Below are positions 15,993 through 24,644 of a DNA stretch of 31,082 nt, in pieces. A model generated the notes under the pieces. The model had not been told where the DNA came from. It ran no database searches and saw only the letters and a list, made by a program, of their open reading frames with translations. How positions within the stretch are numbered: the stretch's first letter is position 1; each line of letters starts with the position of its first letter. The DNA lies in contig FR879557.1 in assembly GCA_000434475.1 (NCBI GenBank), positions 1,589 to 32,670 on the forward strand. The letters are read 5' to 3'. This stretch comes from Dialister sp. CAG:486. GTDB taxonomy: Bacteria; Bacillota; Negativicutes; Veillonellales; Dialisteraceae. Made by a program: the position numbers and the translations under genes.

Positions 15993-17522
15993 ATGGCAAC
16001 TGTTGCAGAAAGAATTGAACTTCTTCACAAAAACCTCGCTCACGTAGAGGCTATGGGTGGAGAAAAGAAAGTTGAAAAACAGCATGCAAAAGGCAAACTG
16101 ACTGCTCGTGAAAGACTGGCTCTTCTGTTTGATGAAGGCACTTTCGTAGAAGTCAATGCCCTTGTAAAATCCCGCTGCCACAACTTCGGTCAGGAAAAGA
16201 AAGATCTCCCGGGCGAAGGCGTTGTTACCGGTTACGGTACCGTTGACGGCAGACTCGTATTCGCATTCGCACAGGACTTCACCGTTGAAGGCGGCTCCCT
16301 CGGCGAAATGCACGCTGCTAAGATCGTTCACGTAAATGAACTGGCTCTCAAAGTCGGTGCTCCTTGCGTAGGCCTGAACGATTCCGGCGGAGCTCGTATT
16401 CAGGAAGCTGTCGATGCACTCTCTGGCTATGGCAAGATCTTCTGGTGCAACACCATTGCATCCGGCGTTATTCCGCAGATCTCTGCTATCATGGGACCAT
16501 CTGCAGGCGGCGCTGTATACTCCCCAGCTCTGACCGACTTCATTTACATGGTCAAGAAAACATCCCAGATGTTCCTGACCGGCCCGGCAGTTGTTGAATC
16601 CGTTACCGGCGAAAAGATCACCGCTGAAGCACTCGGCGGCGCTATGACCCACAACCGTACTTCCGGTGTAGCTCAGTTCGCTTGCGACAACGACGAAGAC
16701 TGCATTAAACAGATTCGTTACCTGCTCTCCTTCCTGCCGAGCAACAACATGGAAGATGCTCCTATCGTTGAAACCGGTGATGATCCGACCAGAACCGATC
16801 CGGCTCTCGATACCATCATGCCAGAAAACTCCAACGCTCCATACAACATGTATGACGTTATCAAATCCGTTGTAGATAACGGTGAATACTACGATGTAGC
16901 TAAAGAATTCGCTAAGAATATCATTACCTGCTTCGCACGTTTCGACGGACAGACCGTTGGTATCATTGCAAACCAGCCAGCATTCATGGCAGGCTGCCTT
17001 GACTACAATGCATCCGATAAATCCGCTCGTTTCATCCGTTTCTGCGACTGCTTCAACATCCCGGTTGTAAACATTGTCGATGTACCAGGCTTCCTGCCAG
17101 GCAAACAGCAGGAATATGCCGGCGTAATTCGTCACGGCGCTAAGATGCTGTTCGCATACTGCGAAGCAACCGTTCCGAAGATCACCATGATCCTCCGTAA
17201 AGCTTACGGTGGTTCCTACATCGCTATGTGCTCCCGTGAACAGGGCGCTGACCAGGTATTCGCTTGGCCAACCGCTGAAATCGCTGTTATGGGACCTGCA
17301 GGCGCTGCAAACATCATCTTCAAGAAAGACCCGAACAAAGAACAGCGTACAGCTGAATACGTCGAAGAATTCGCAACTCCATACAAAGCTGCTGAACGTG
17401 GCTATGTAGACGCAGTTATCGATCCGAGAAACACTCGTCCGACAATCATCAATGCACTGAAGATGCTTGCTTCCAAGCATGAAGTACATCCAGCAAAGAA
17501 ACACGGCAACATTCCGCTGTAA
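15993..17522 (+). CDS. mmdA: Methylmalonyl-CoA decarboxylase, alpha (carboxyltransferase) subunit
   Basis: The alpha subunit transfers the carboxyl group from methylmalonyl-CoA to the biotin on MmdC, forming propionyl-CoA. The 509-residue product has the two crotonase-like halves of the carboxyltransferase family: N-terminal GARIQEAVDALSGYG and GPSAGGAVYSPAL, and C-terminal GFLPGKQQEYAGVIRHGAK and MGPAGAANI. The family also holds propionyl-CoA carboxylase beta; the decarboxylase reading comes from the delta and gamma genes next door and the absence of a biotin carboxylase. A TTGGAGG site precedes the ATG. Extreme codon bias indicates a major metabolic enzyme. Confidence 0.94.
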   Translation: MATVAERIELLHKNLAHVEAMGGEKKVEKQHAKGKLTARERLALLFDEGTFVEVNALVKSRCHNFGQEKKDLPGEGVVTGYGTVDGRLVFAFAQDFTVEGGSLGEMHAAKIVHVNELALKVGAPCVGLNDSGGARIQEAVDALSGYGKIFWCNTIASGVIPQISAIMGPSAGGAVYSPALTDFIYMVKKTSQMFLTGPAVVESVTGEKITAEALGGAMTHNRTSGVAQFACDNDEDCIKQIRYLLSFLPSNNMEDAPIVETGDDPTRTDPALDTIMPENSNAPYNMYDVIKSVVDNGEYYDVAKEFAKNIITCFARFDGQTVGIIANQPAFMAGCLDYNASDKSARFIRFCDCFNIPVVNIVDVPGFLPGKQQEYAGVIRHGAKMLFAYCEATVPKITMILRKAYGGSYIAMCSREQGADQVFAWPTAEIAVMGPAGAANIIFKKDPNKEQRTAEYVEEFATPYKAAERGYVDAVIDPRNTRPTIINALKMLASKHEVHPAKKHGNIPL

Positions 17523-17564
17523 TATTTGCTGCAAGAAAAACTCTAATTGAAAGGATGGGTACAG

Positions 17565-17879
17565 ATGGATAACAACACAGTTATGTATATCGCGGTATTT
17601 GCTGCTATCGTAGCAGTAGTAGCGCTGATCATGATCTGGCAGGTACGTTCATCTCTCAATCAGTCCGCAGCACCGGCACCGTCAGCAGCTCCGAAGAAAG
17701 CCGCTCCAGCTAGAGCAGCAGCTCCTAAAGCAGCTGACAATGGTGCAGTTGTAGCAGCAATCGCTGCTGCAATCGTTGCGATGGGTGGCGGCGAAATCGT
17801 CTCCATCCGCCCGGCAGCTAGAAGTGGCTGGACCTCTGCATCTCGTCTTGCAGGTGTTTCCGGCACTCAGCAGTTCTAA
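17565..17879 (+). CDS. mmdD: Methylmalonyl-CoA decarboxylase, delta (OadG-like) subunit
   Basis: The 104-residue membrane-anchored assembly subunit has one N-terminal transmembrane helix (about residues 5-26, YIAVFAAIVAVVALIMIW), an Ala/Pro/Lys-rich linker, and a small C-terminal domain ending GWTSASRLAGVSGTQQF. In the family, this C-terminal region holds the carboxyltransferase to the membrane beta subunit. I chose the ATG at 17565, after GAAAGGATGGG. It sits between mmdA and mmdC as in Veillonella. A separate epsilon gene (mmdE) is not seen; its usual sequence resembles the C-terminal part of this subunit. Confidence 0.85.
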   Translation: MDNNTVMYIAVFAAIVAVVALIMIWQVRSSLNQSAAPAPSAAPKKAAPARAAAPKAADNGAVVAAIAAAIVAMGGGEIVSIRPAARSGWTSASRLAGVSGTQQF

Positions 17880-17917
17880 TTGAAAGTTGAAAGTACAATC
17901 ATTTAGGAGGAAAGACA

Positions 17918-18322
17918 ATGAGAAAATTTACTGTAACAGTTAACGGCCAGGATTACGATGTAGTAGTTAAAGATGGCGGCGCTGCAGCAGCAGCTCCGGC
18001 TCCGGTAGCAGCAGCTCCGGCAGCAGCTCCGGCTCCGGTAGCAGCAGCTCCAGCACCGGCTCCAGCACCGGCTCCGGCTCCAGCTCCGGCAGCAGCTCCT
18101 GCAGGCGCAGGCGAATCTGTTGAAGCTCCAATGCCGGGCAAAGTTATCCGCATCAACAAACATGTTGGCGATGCAGTTGCTTCCGGCGACGAAGTTCTCG
18201 TTCTCGAAGCTATGAAAATGGGCAACCCGATCATGGCTCCATGCGATGGCAAGATCACCGGCATGCCGGTATCCGAAGGCCAGTCCGTACAGGGCGGCGA
18301 CGTTCTCTTCACCGTTGGCTAA
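17918..18322 (+). CDS. mmdC: Methylmalonyl-CoA decarboxylase, gamma subunit (biotin carboxyl carrier)
   Basis: The 134-residue product has an N-terminal beta strand (RKFTVTVNGQDYDVVV), a flexible Ala/Pro linker (about 21-65) and a biotinyl domain with the EAMKMGNP motif. Lys100, 35 residues from the C-terminus, is the biotin attachment site. It carries CO2 between the carboxyltransferase and the membrane decarboxylase. An AGGAGGAAAG ribosome site precedes it. It is the last gene of the operon. The linker DNA is a run of GCWCCGGCW codons, prone to slippage. Confidence 0.95.
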   Translation: MRKFTVTVNGQDYDVVVKDGGAAAAAPAPVAAAPAAAPAPVAAAPAPAPAPAPAPAPAAAPAGAGESVEAPMPGKVIRINKHVGDAVASGDEVLVLEAMKMGNPIMAPCDGKITGMPVSEGQSVQGGDVLFTVG

Positions 18323-18333
18323 TAGCCGATATG

Positions 18334-18362
18334 AAAAAGCAGCGCGTATGCGCTGCTTTTTT
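18334..18362 (+). terminator. Rho-independent terminator of the propionate operon
   Basis: GCAGCGC (18339-18345), loop GTAT and GCGCTGC (18350-18356), flanked by A5 and T6, 12 nt after mmdC. It shows that the operon stops before any mmdB gene. Confidence 0.93.
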
Positions 18363-18370
18363 GTTGCAAT

Positions 18371-18407
18371 AAAACGGAGTGGATAAGAGAATCAGGCACT
18401 CCGTTTT
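18371..18407. terminator. Second inverted repeat, possible terminator for the minus-strand gene
   Basis: A perfect 11-bp stem AAAACGGAGTG/CACTCCGTTTT with a 15-nt loop. It is U-ended on both strands, so it could back up the operon terminator and end transcripts from the convergent B12-fold gene, whose stop is about 190 nt away. Between them (18408-18593) I see only a small palindrome (GAGGAC/GTCCTC, about 18538-18551) and no convincing gene. Confidence 0.55.
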
Positions 18408-18593
18408 CGATCCCGCGTTTCCGCCATAAACGGATCACACGTTGCTTTCTGTATTTGGTGTAGTGTCAGCAAGAAGAGGCGGATATGAAATAGCACCGCC
18501 GACAGGGGTGAAGCGAATGATCCCATTCATGGTAAAGGAGGACACGTCCTCTCGGCTGATCTCGGTTCTTTTGCGGCCGCTTCCTGTCACGCC

Positions 18594-19100
18594 TTAGTAG
18601 GCATCATCCTCTTCCATTTCCTGCTTTTCTCTTGCGATGAGGATTCGGAGCATGGTGAGGGAAGCCTGGAGGTAATCGTAGTCCTGGGGGAAGGCACAGA
18701 GGATGCCGTAGCGGAAGAGAGACTCCTTTTCTTCGGGCGGCACCTGATGAACGGCGATCAGGATATCATCACGGCCATAAAGAGCGAGAGCACGCGAGAG
18801 GGCGACAGCATTCTTACCTCTGGCGTCACCGGTCGTGGTGTAGAAGACGAAGTGAACGTCATTGTCTGCTGCCCCCTTGGCAGCATCCTCAGGCTGCTGC
18901 GAGGGGCTGACGTCGACGTCCCAGCCGGAGTCTGCCAATGCATTGGCGGCCAGTTTTCGTTCTTCACGATCGCTTTCGAGATCATTTTCCATTTCTATGA
19001 GGAGAACACGCGGGCGTCTGCCATCAAGTGCAGCAAATTCTTTAGAAAGCCGAAGGGCTTCTTCTCTGACGGTTTCTTTGGTTTTCGGATCGAGTGCCAT
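18594..19100 (-). CDS. Stand-alone degenerate B12-binding-domain homologue (mutase C-terminal domain without the His ligand)
   Basis: This 168-residue protein aligns without gaps to the C-terminal part of MutB (22047-24245). Shared landmarks include FAALDGRRPR ([10 protein letters not shown] in MutB), ADSGWDVDV (ADMGWDVDV), AADNDVHFV and LYGRDDILIAV ([10 protein letters not shown]). The cobalamin signature is gone: MutB DGHDRG corresponds to ESDREE here, so the ligand His is Asp44. The SSLAAGH and IGGVIPP loops are also changed. It therefore probably keeps the flavodoxin-like fold but cannot bind cobalamin His-on. The ATG at 19100 follows AAGGAG; the open frame extends further upstream without a ribosome site. 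It is divergent from the riboswitch-controlled mutase operon. A regulatory, assembly or decoy role for the mutase is inference. Confidence 0.75.
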   Translation of the reverse strand: MALDPKTKETVREEALRLSKEFAALDGRRPRVLLIEMENDLESDREERKLAANALADSGWDVDVSPSQQPEDAAKGAADNDVHFVFYTTTGDARGKNAVALSRALALYGRDDILIAVHQVPPEEKESLFRYGILCAFPQDYDYLQASLTMLRILIAREKQEMEEDDAY

Positions 19101-19161
19101 GGTAAGCTCCTTGTATGAGAATAAAAATAATGATAATGAAATAAACTTTACATGCAAATCT

Positions 19162-19191
19162 ATTATAATATAAATCATGGCTGCTGTTCAA
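19162..19191 (-). promoter_or_regulatory. Divergent promoter of the B12-fold gene
   Basis: On the minus strand, TTGAAC (19186-19191), an 18-nt spacer and TATAAT (19162-19167). It gives a leader of about 55 nt with no riboswitch, so this gene is not under the cobalamin switch that faces the other way. Confidence 0.5.
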
Positions 19192-19255
19192 TGCATAATT
19201 TGTGATTTCAGATGCAATATTAGCAAGAAATATATAAGACAGAGAAAAACATTGA

Positions 19256-19284
19256 TTGACACTGAGAAGAATATGAATTATACT
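19256..19284 (+). promoter_or_regulatory. Promoter of the riboswitch-controlled mutA-mutB unit
   Basis: A consensus TTGACA (19256-19261), a 17-nt spacer and TATACT (19279-19284), about 30 nt upstream of the aptamer. Confidence 0.85.
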
Positions 19285-19318
19285 GAGACTGTAGTCATTT
19301 AGACAATTTCATATGGCT

Positions 19319-19465
19319 GGCAGATGCGAAAGCATAAAAGAGAATCCGGTCTAAGCCGGAGCGGTCCCGCCACTGTAAGGAGGAGTCTCTCACAGATAAG
19401 TCACTGGGCGAAAGTCTGGGAAGGCGTGAAGAGATGAGGAGCCCGAGCCAGGAGAACTATCTGCC
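19319..19465 (+). ncRNA. Cobalamin riboswitch aptamer upstream of mutA
   Basis: P1 pairs GGCAGAT (19319-19325) with ATCTGCC (19459-19465). The conserved core GCGGTCCCGCCACTGTAA (about 19360-19377) and the B12 box GAGCCAGGAGAACTATCTGC (about 19445-19463) are present. The leader continues about 300 nt to the start codon. It controls a B12-dependent enzyme, which is unusual (see findings). Confidence 0.93.
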
Positions 19466-19582
19466 AATGAATCACCGCGAAGGAAGTAGGGATCTATCCA
19501 AGACATGATTCGATTCTGTCTAAGATCAGGGCTTGTGAGAAAATCCGTATTTCCGTCAACCTGCGAGAGATGGGGAGGGGAT

Positions 19583-19641
19583 TGAGATCGGTCCTGGTCT
19601 CATTATTTTCCGGCTGCCCCCACTGGGTCAGTCGTTTTTTT
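19583..19641 (+). terminator. Riboswitch expression platform: hairpin plus terminator
   Basis: Hairpin TGAGATC/GGTCTCA (19583-19602), then a terminator stem CGGCTG/CAGTCG (19611-19616 with 19629-19634) with an inner CCC/GGG, followed by T7 (19635-19641). The terminator lies about 145 nt after the aptamer. How ligand binding is coupled to it is not evident by eye. Confidence 0.65.
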
Positions 19642-19773
19642 ATGGTAGGACCAAGACGTGAACCTGAAGGAGGTGAACTTTCTGTCTGATTGAAATTGTC
19701 TAAAGGGGCGTTCTCTTGATTTGCGCTGGTAAGTCAGTGAGCGGCCATAAATTATTAAAGGAGGAACTATTTC

Positions 19774-22047
19774 ATGGATGAAGTAACAAAAGCAACATCC
19801 GCGGAAAATCAGGAAAGACAGCTTACCGATAAGGAATTGGAAGCGATTCTGAAACAGTCGGAAGGCAAAACCGATTTCCCACAGGTCACATTTGATGAAT
19901 TCACACCACCAACCTACGAGGAATGGGTTGATGCGTGCAACGCTCTTCTGAAGGGCAAGCCGTTTGATAAGCTGATGTATACCAAGACGTATGAAGGTAT
20001 CACTTTTAGCCCAATTTATACCCTGCGTACAGGTCCGGACGCACAGGATGCGATCCTGCCGACCGATGACTATCCGGGTATGGGGGACTTCATGCGCGGT
20101 CAGAAAGTCAATGGTTACAAAGAAGAACCATGGGGCATTGCACAGTCTTGTGATGAAGCACTTCCAAAGGAAAATAATGAGCTCCTGAAACACGAAATCG
20201 ATCGTGGTTCCACGGTATACAATGTACGCCTTGATGCATCCACTCTGCATGGCATCGATGTGACTGATGCTGAAAAACCAGGTGAAACCGGCGTTTCTCT
20301 GACCACTCTCGAAGATGTGCATAACCTTCTGGACGGTCTGGATCTTGCAAAGTATCCATTCATGATGTATACCGGCGAATCTGCACTGGCACCGCTTGCT
20401 ATGGTGGCTGCCGCAGTCAAAGCACAGGGAAAAGATGTGTCCGCGCTTCATGGCGTGATCGGCGGAAGCCCGTTGACACAGCTGCTGACTGATGGCAAGA
20501 ATAAGGAAAGCCTTGAAAAAGCATACGACCAGATGGCAGAGACCATCCGCTGGGCTCGCAAGAATGCACCGAGCGTAGCGACCGTATTCATCACTTCCGA
20601 TGTATTCTCTCTGGGCGGCGCACAGGCCGTACAGGAAATCGCATATACCTTCGGCGTCGCTGTAGAGTATGTCCGTGAAATGCTGAAGAGAGGCATTTCG
20701 ATCCATGATATCGCACAGTCCTTCTACTTCGGCTTCAATGTAGGCGCTACGTTCTTCATTGAAATTGCAAAGCTTCGTGCAGCTCGTCAGGTATGGTCGA
20801 ACATCATGAAGGCTTTCGGTGCAGAAGAAGAAGATCGCTCGATGAAGATCCATGCAAAACCGGCATTCTTCACAAAGACCATTTTCGATGTGGGCGTGAA
20901 CATGCTCCGCAACACCACCGAAGCATTCTCTGCTGTCGTTGGCGGTGTAGATACCTACGAAAATGCACCTTATGATGATACCGTCAGAAAAGGTGATGAA
21001 TTCTCCCGCCGTATCGCTAGAAACCTGCAGATCATGCTGCAGGAAGAATTCGGCATGCTGCGCCCGATCGATGCAGCCGGCGGCTCCTGGGCAATTGAAA
21101 AGCTCACCAAAGAGATGGCAGAAAAGATCTGGGCTGAATTCCAGAAGATCGAATCTCTGGGCGGCATGACCAAAGCAATCAAAGAAGGTTATCCGCAGAA
21201 AGAGATCAAAGCCGTCCTTGAAAAGCGCTTCAAAGCACTGGATCTTAGAAAAGACCGTGCGGTCGGCAATAACATGTACCCGCTGATGGGCGAAGTGCTC
21301 CTCGAAGCTCGTCCGGAAGATACAGAAGCCATTAAGAAGGAACTTGGCGATGCAGCTAAGGCTTACCGTGCGGATCTTGATCTTGCTTTCAGAAGCCAGA
21401 AGCTGGCAGAACTCAAAGATGCCGGCGAAGGCGAAGTCATCGACAAGGCTGCTGCTGCTGCTGCTGCCGGTGCGACCATTGGCGAGATCAATGAAGTCGC
21501 TGGTAATGCAGAAGGCTCCGTTGCTATCGAAAAGATCGATGCACACCGCTGGACGGAACGCTTCGAAGCACTCCGCTTTGATACCGAAGCATATAAAGAA
21601 AAGACTGGCAAGAATGTCGAGATCTTCCTCGCAAACATGGGCAAGATTCCGCAGCATAAAGCCAGAGCAGACTTCTCCACCTCCTTCCTGCAGGTCGGTG
21701 AATTCAATGTCCATCTCAATAATGGTTTCCAGGATGACGAAGACAAACCGGGCTCCCGCTGGGATAAGTGCGTAGAAGCACTGAAAGCTGGTGCTGATGA
21801 CAAAGGCACGCCATATGATGTCGCTGTCATCTGCTCCACGGATGCGACCTATCCGGAAGATGTACCGGCTCTGGCTCCGAGACTGAAAGAAGTCCTCGGC
21901 GACGGCACCCTCTTCCTCGCAGGCGCAGCTCCAAAGGATCTGGAAGAGACCTACCGCAAGGCGGGCGTAGATGATTTCATCAGCGTCAAAGCAAACTGCT
22001 ACGAAATTCTCCGCATGCTGCAGAAAAAGAAAGGAATGATTGAATAA
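19774..22047 (+). CDS. mutA: Methylmalonyl-CoA mutase, small (beta, non-catalytic) subunit
   Basis: This is the structural partner of MutB in the bacterial heterodimeric AdoCbl mutase. The 757-residue product has the mutase TIM-barrel region (about 60-560) and a degenerate C-terminal B12-like domain, where the DGHDRG motif is replaced by [12 protein letters not shown], as is normal for this subunit. It lacks the substrate-binding Tyr/Arg/His set of catalytic subunits. It is somewhat longer than typical family members (about 620-640 aa), with an acidic, Gln/Glu-rich N-terminal extension and Ala-rich segments near residue 555. The start follows AAAGGAGG. The stop overlaps the mutB start by one base (TAATG), implying translational coupling. 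Confidence 0.92.
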   Translation: MDEVTKATSAENQERQLTDKELEAILKQSEGKTDFPQVTFDEFTPPTYEEWVDACNALLKGKPFDKLMYTKTYEGITFSPIYTLRTGPDAQDAILPTDDYPGMGDFMRGQKVNGYKEEPWGIAQSCDEALPKENNELLKHEIDRGSTVYNVRLDASTLHGIDVTDAEKPGETGVSLTTLEDVHNLLDGLDLAKYPFMMYTGESALAPLAMVAAAVKAQGKDVSALHGVIGGSPLTQLLTDGKNKESLEKAYDQMAETIRWARKNAPSVATVFITSDVFSLGGAQAVQEIAYTFGVAVEYVREMLKRGISIHDIAQSFYFGFNVGATFFIEIAKLRAARQVWSNIMKAFGAEEEDRSMKIHAKPAFFTKTIFDVGVNMLRNTTEAFSAVVGGVDTYENAPYDDTVRKGDEFSRRIARNLQIMLQEEFGMLRPIDAAGGSWAIEKLTKEMAEKIWAEFQKIESLGGMTKAIKEGYPQKEIKAVLEKRFKALDLRKDRAVGNNMYPLMGEVLLEARPEDTEAIKKELGDAAKAYRADLDLAFRSQKLAELKDAGEGEVIDKAAAAAAAGATIGEINEVAGNAEGSVAIEKIDAHRWTERFEALRFDTEAYKEKTGKNVEIFLANMGKIPQHKARADFSTSFLQVGEFNVHLNNGFQDDEDKPGSRWDKCVEALKAGADDKGTPYDVAVICSTDATYPEDVPALAPRLKEVLGDGTLFLAGAAPKDLEETYRKAGVDDFISVKANCYEILRMLQKKKGMIE

Positions 22048-24245
22048 TGGCAAACACAAATCCTGATTTCACACAGCTGTCTCTGGGGGAACATCCACAC
22101 TGCTCCTATGATGAGTGGAAGGAAAAGCTGGAAGCCAAGACCGGCAAAGGCTTTGATGCACTCTATGAACCGACCATGGAAAAGATCCCGGTCGCTCCCT
22201 TCTATACCAAAGATGTCTATGATGGTTGCAATCATCTGGACTTCATGAGCGGTATCCCGCCATTCCTTCGTGGACCATACTCCACCATGTACGTTTTCCG
22301 CCCATGGACCGTTCGTCAGTACGCAGGCTTCTCCACGGCAGAAGAATCCAACGCATTCTACAAGAGAAACCTGGCAGCAGGTCAGAAGGGCCTGTCCATT
22401 GCATTCGACCTTCCGACCCACCGCGGCTACGATGCGGATAACCCGCGCGTTATCGGCGACGTAGGTAAAGCCGGCGTATCCGTATGCTCCATGCTCGATA
22501 TGAACATCCTCTTCGACGGTATCCCGCTGGACCAGATGTCCGTATCTATGACCATGAACGGCGCCGTTCTTCCGATTCTGGCATTCTTCATTTCCGCCGG
22601 CATCGAACAGGGCGTCGACAAGAAGATCCTTGCAGGTACCATTCAGAACGATATCCTGAAGGAATTCATGGTACGTAACACTTACATTTACCCACCGGCT
22701 ATGTCCATGCGTATCATTGGTGATATTTTCGAATACACCACCAAGTACATGCCGAAGTTCAACTCCATTTCCATTTCCGGCTACCACATTCAGGAATGCG
22801 GCGCTACCTGCGATCTGGAAATCGGTTACACTCTGGCAGACGGCATGGAATACATCCGCTGCGGCGAAAAAGCAGGTCTGCCGGTCGATGCATTTGCAAA
22901 GCGTCTGTCCTTCTTCTGGGATCAGGGCAAGAACTACTTCATGGAAGTCGCAAAGATGCGTGCAGCTCGTGTCCTCTGGGCAAAGATCCTCAAAGGCTTC
23001 GGCGCAAAGAATCCGAAATCCATGGCACTTCGTACCCACTCCCAGACCTCCGGCTGGTCCCTCACCGAACAGGATCCATTCAACAACATCGGCCGTACCT
23101 GTATGGAAGCTATGTCTGCAGCTCTCGGCCACACCCAGTCCCTGCATACCAACGCACTCGACGAAGCAATCGCTCTGCCGACCGACTTCTCTGCTCGTCT
23201 GGCTCGTAACACCCAGCTTTATATCCAGGATGAAACCAAAGTCTGCAAGATCATCGATCCATGGGGCGGCTCCTACTATGTGGAATACCTCACCAACGAG
23301 ATCATCAAACGTGCATGGGCACACATTCAGGAAGTCGAAGCACTGGGCGGCATGTCCAAGGCTATCTCCACCGGCCTTCCGAAGATGCGTATCGAAGAAT
23401 GCGCCGCTCGTCGTCAGGCAGATATCGACTCCGGCCGTGAAACCATTGTCGGCCTGAACAAGTACAGACTGGCGAAGGAAGATCCGCTGAACGTTCTCTC
23501 CATCGATAACACCGCTGTACGTAACGCACAGATCAAACGTCTGGAAAAACTCAGAAGCATCCGCGATCCGGAAGCTGTCCGCCGCGATCTGGAAGCCATC
23601 ACCAAGTGTGCAGAATCCCGTGAAAACGGCAACCTTCTGGAAGCTGCTGTCCAGGCAGCACATGACCGTGCATCCCTTGGCGAAATCTCCGACGCTGTTG
23701 AAAAGGTATCCGGCCGCTTCAATGCAGTCATCCACACCATTTCCGGCGTATACTCCAATGAATTCGATGACACCTCCGAACTGGACGAAGCAAAGAAACT
23801 GGCTAATGAATTCGAAGCTCTCGAAGGCCGCCGCCCGCGTATCTTCCTCGCGAAGATGGGTCAGGATGGTCACGACAGAGGCCAGAAAGTTCTTGCTACC
23901 TCCTTCGCAGATATGGGCTGGGACGTCGACGTAGGCCCGCTCTTCCAGACTCCGGAAGAAGCGGCACAGGATGCCGTCGACAACGACGTTCATATGGTCG
24001 GCTTCTCTTCCCTGGCAGCAGGTCATAAGACCCTGCTCCCGGCTATTGTCGACGATCTGAAGAAACTCGGCCGTGAAGATATCCTCGTAGCTATCGGCGG
24101 CGTTATCCCGCCACAGGATTACGAATTCCTGTACGACCATGGTGCCGTTGCTATCTTCGGACCAGGCACCAACATTCCGAAATGCTGCATCAAGCTGCTC
24201 CAGATGCTCGTAGATCGTGCTAAGGAAGAAGCTAAGGCAGAATAA
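22047..24245 (+). CDS. mutB: Methylmalonyl-CoA mutase, large (alpha, catalytic) subunit
   Basis: This is the catalytic AdoCbl subunit interconverting succinyl-CoA and (R)-methylmalonyl-CoA. The 732-residue product is full length: substrate barrel, linker and C-terminal B12 domain with DGHDRG (His609, cobalt ligand). Specificity residues are those of methylmalonyl-CoA mutase: Tyr92 (RQYAGFS), Arg210 (MVRNTYI) and His247 (SGYHI), a constant offset of 3 from Tyr89/Arg207/His244 of Propionibacterium. It overlaps mutA by one base; AAAGGA lies just before the start. It is clearly diverged from the stand-alone mutase at 12261, so the organism has two mutases of different lineage. Codon bias is strong. 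Confidence 0.97.
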   Translation: MANTNPDFTQLSLGEHPHCSYDEWKEKLEAKTGKGFDALYEPTMEKIPVAPFYTKDVYDGCNHLDFMSGIPPFLRGPYSTMYVFRPWTVRQYAGFSTAEESNAFYKRNLAAGQKGLSIAFDLPTHRGYDADNPRVIGDVGKAGVSVCSMLDMNILFDGIPLDQMSVSMTMNGAVLPILAFFISAGIEQGVDKKILAGTIQNDILKEFMVRNTYIYPPAMSMRIIGDIFEYTTKYMPKFNSISISGYHIQECGATCDLEIGYTLADGMEYIRCGEKAGLPVDAFAKRLSFFWDQGKNYFMEVAKMRAARVLWAKILKGFGAKNPKSMALRTHSQTSGWSLTEQDPFNNIGRTCMEAMSAALGHTQSLHTNALDEAIALPTDFSARLARNTQLYIQDETKVCKIIDPWGGSYYVEYLTNEIIKRAWAHIQEVEALGGMSKAISTGLPKMRIEECAARRQADIDSGRETIVGLNKYRLAKEDPLNVLSIDNTAVRNAQIKRLEKLRSIRDPEAVRRDLEAITKCAESRENGNLLEAAVQAAHDRASLGEISDAVEKVSGRFNAVIHTISGVYSNEFDDTSELDEAKKLANEFEALEGRRPRIFLAKMGQDGHDRGQKVLATSFADMGWDVDVGPLFQTPEEAAQDAVDNDVHMVGFSSLAAGHKTLLPAIVDDLKKLGREDILVAIGGVIPPQDYEFLYDHGAVAIFGPGTNIPKCCIKLLQMLVDRAKEEAKAE

Positions 24246-24644
24246 GGTTGGCTAACGTTTTCTGACACTGTCATTCAATGCGTATCGGCAAAGGGTTCAA
24301 GGTTCAGGGGGTTACTGGAAATGGTGATACCCTAACCTGAACCTCGAACCCTGAACCAATGACCATTTCGCAGCTGGAATAGTGACAGAAGCGTTTTAAA
24401 GAAATCTGATTTCTTGTCCTGCGCGGAGCCGAGGGCGACCTCGGCTCCCTAGCAGGGCTTGCAATCCAAATCGAGTGATAGCCCGGAAAACAGAGGAATG
24501 GAAATGGTGATGGATAGTCACCGCTGCCGGTCACTATCACTACCAATGAATCATGCTTGATACACATCATATTTTCATTTGGCAGTCCTCCTTTTCATGA
24601 TCCATCTACAGGGGGAAATAGCCAGGAAAGGGAGGGTATGACAA
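24246..24644. other. Gene-free gap between mutB and the second meaB
   Basis: It holds family D GAACC units in both orientations (about 24290-24358), a perfect 10-bp hairpin GGAGCCGAGG/CCTCGGCTCC with loop GCGA (24425-24448; no T run), and a second hairpin GATAGT-C-ACCG/CGGT-C-ACTATC (about 24512-24541) with one C-C mismatch. A GGGAGGG ribosome site precedes the next gene. No clear terminator or promoter is seen. Confidence 0.6.

Noticed and set aside
18435..18530. 31-codon minus-strand frame starting MNGIIRFTPVGG
   Set aside because: The sequence before its ATG reads CCTCC on this strand, not GGAGG; no support beyond the open frame.
24425..24448. Perfect 10-bp hairpin after mutB as a terminator
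   Set aside because: It lies about 180 nt after the stop and has no T run; kept only as an unexplained hairpin.
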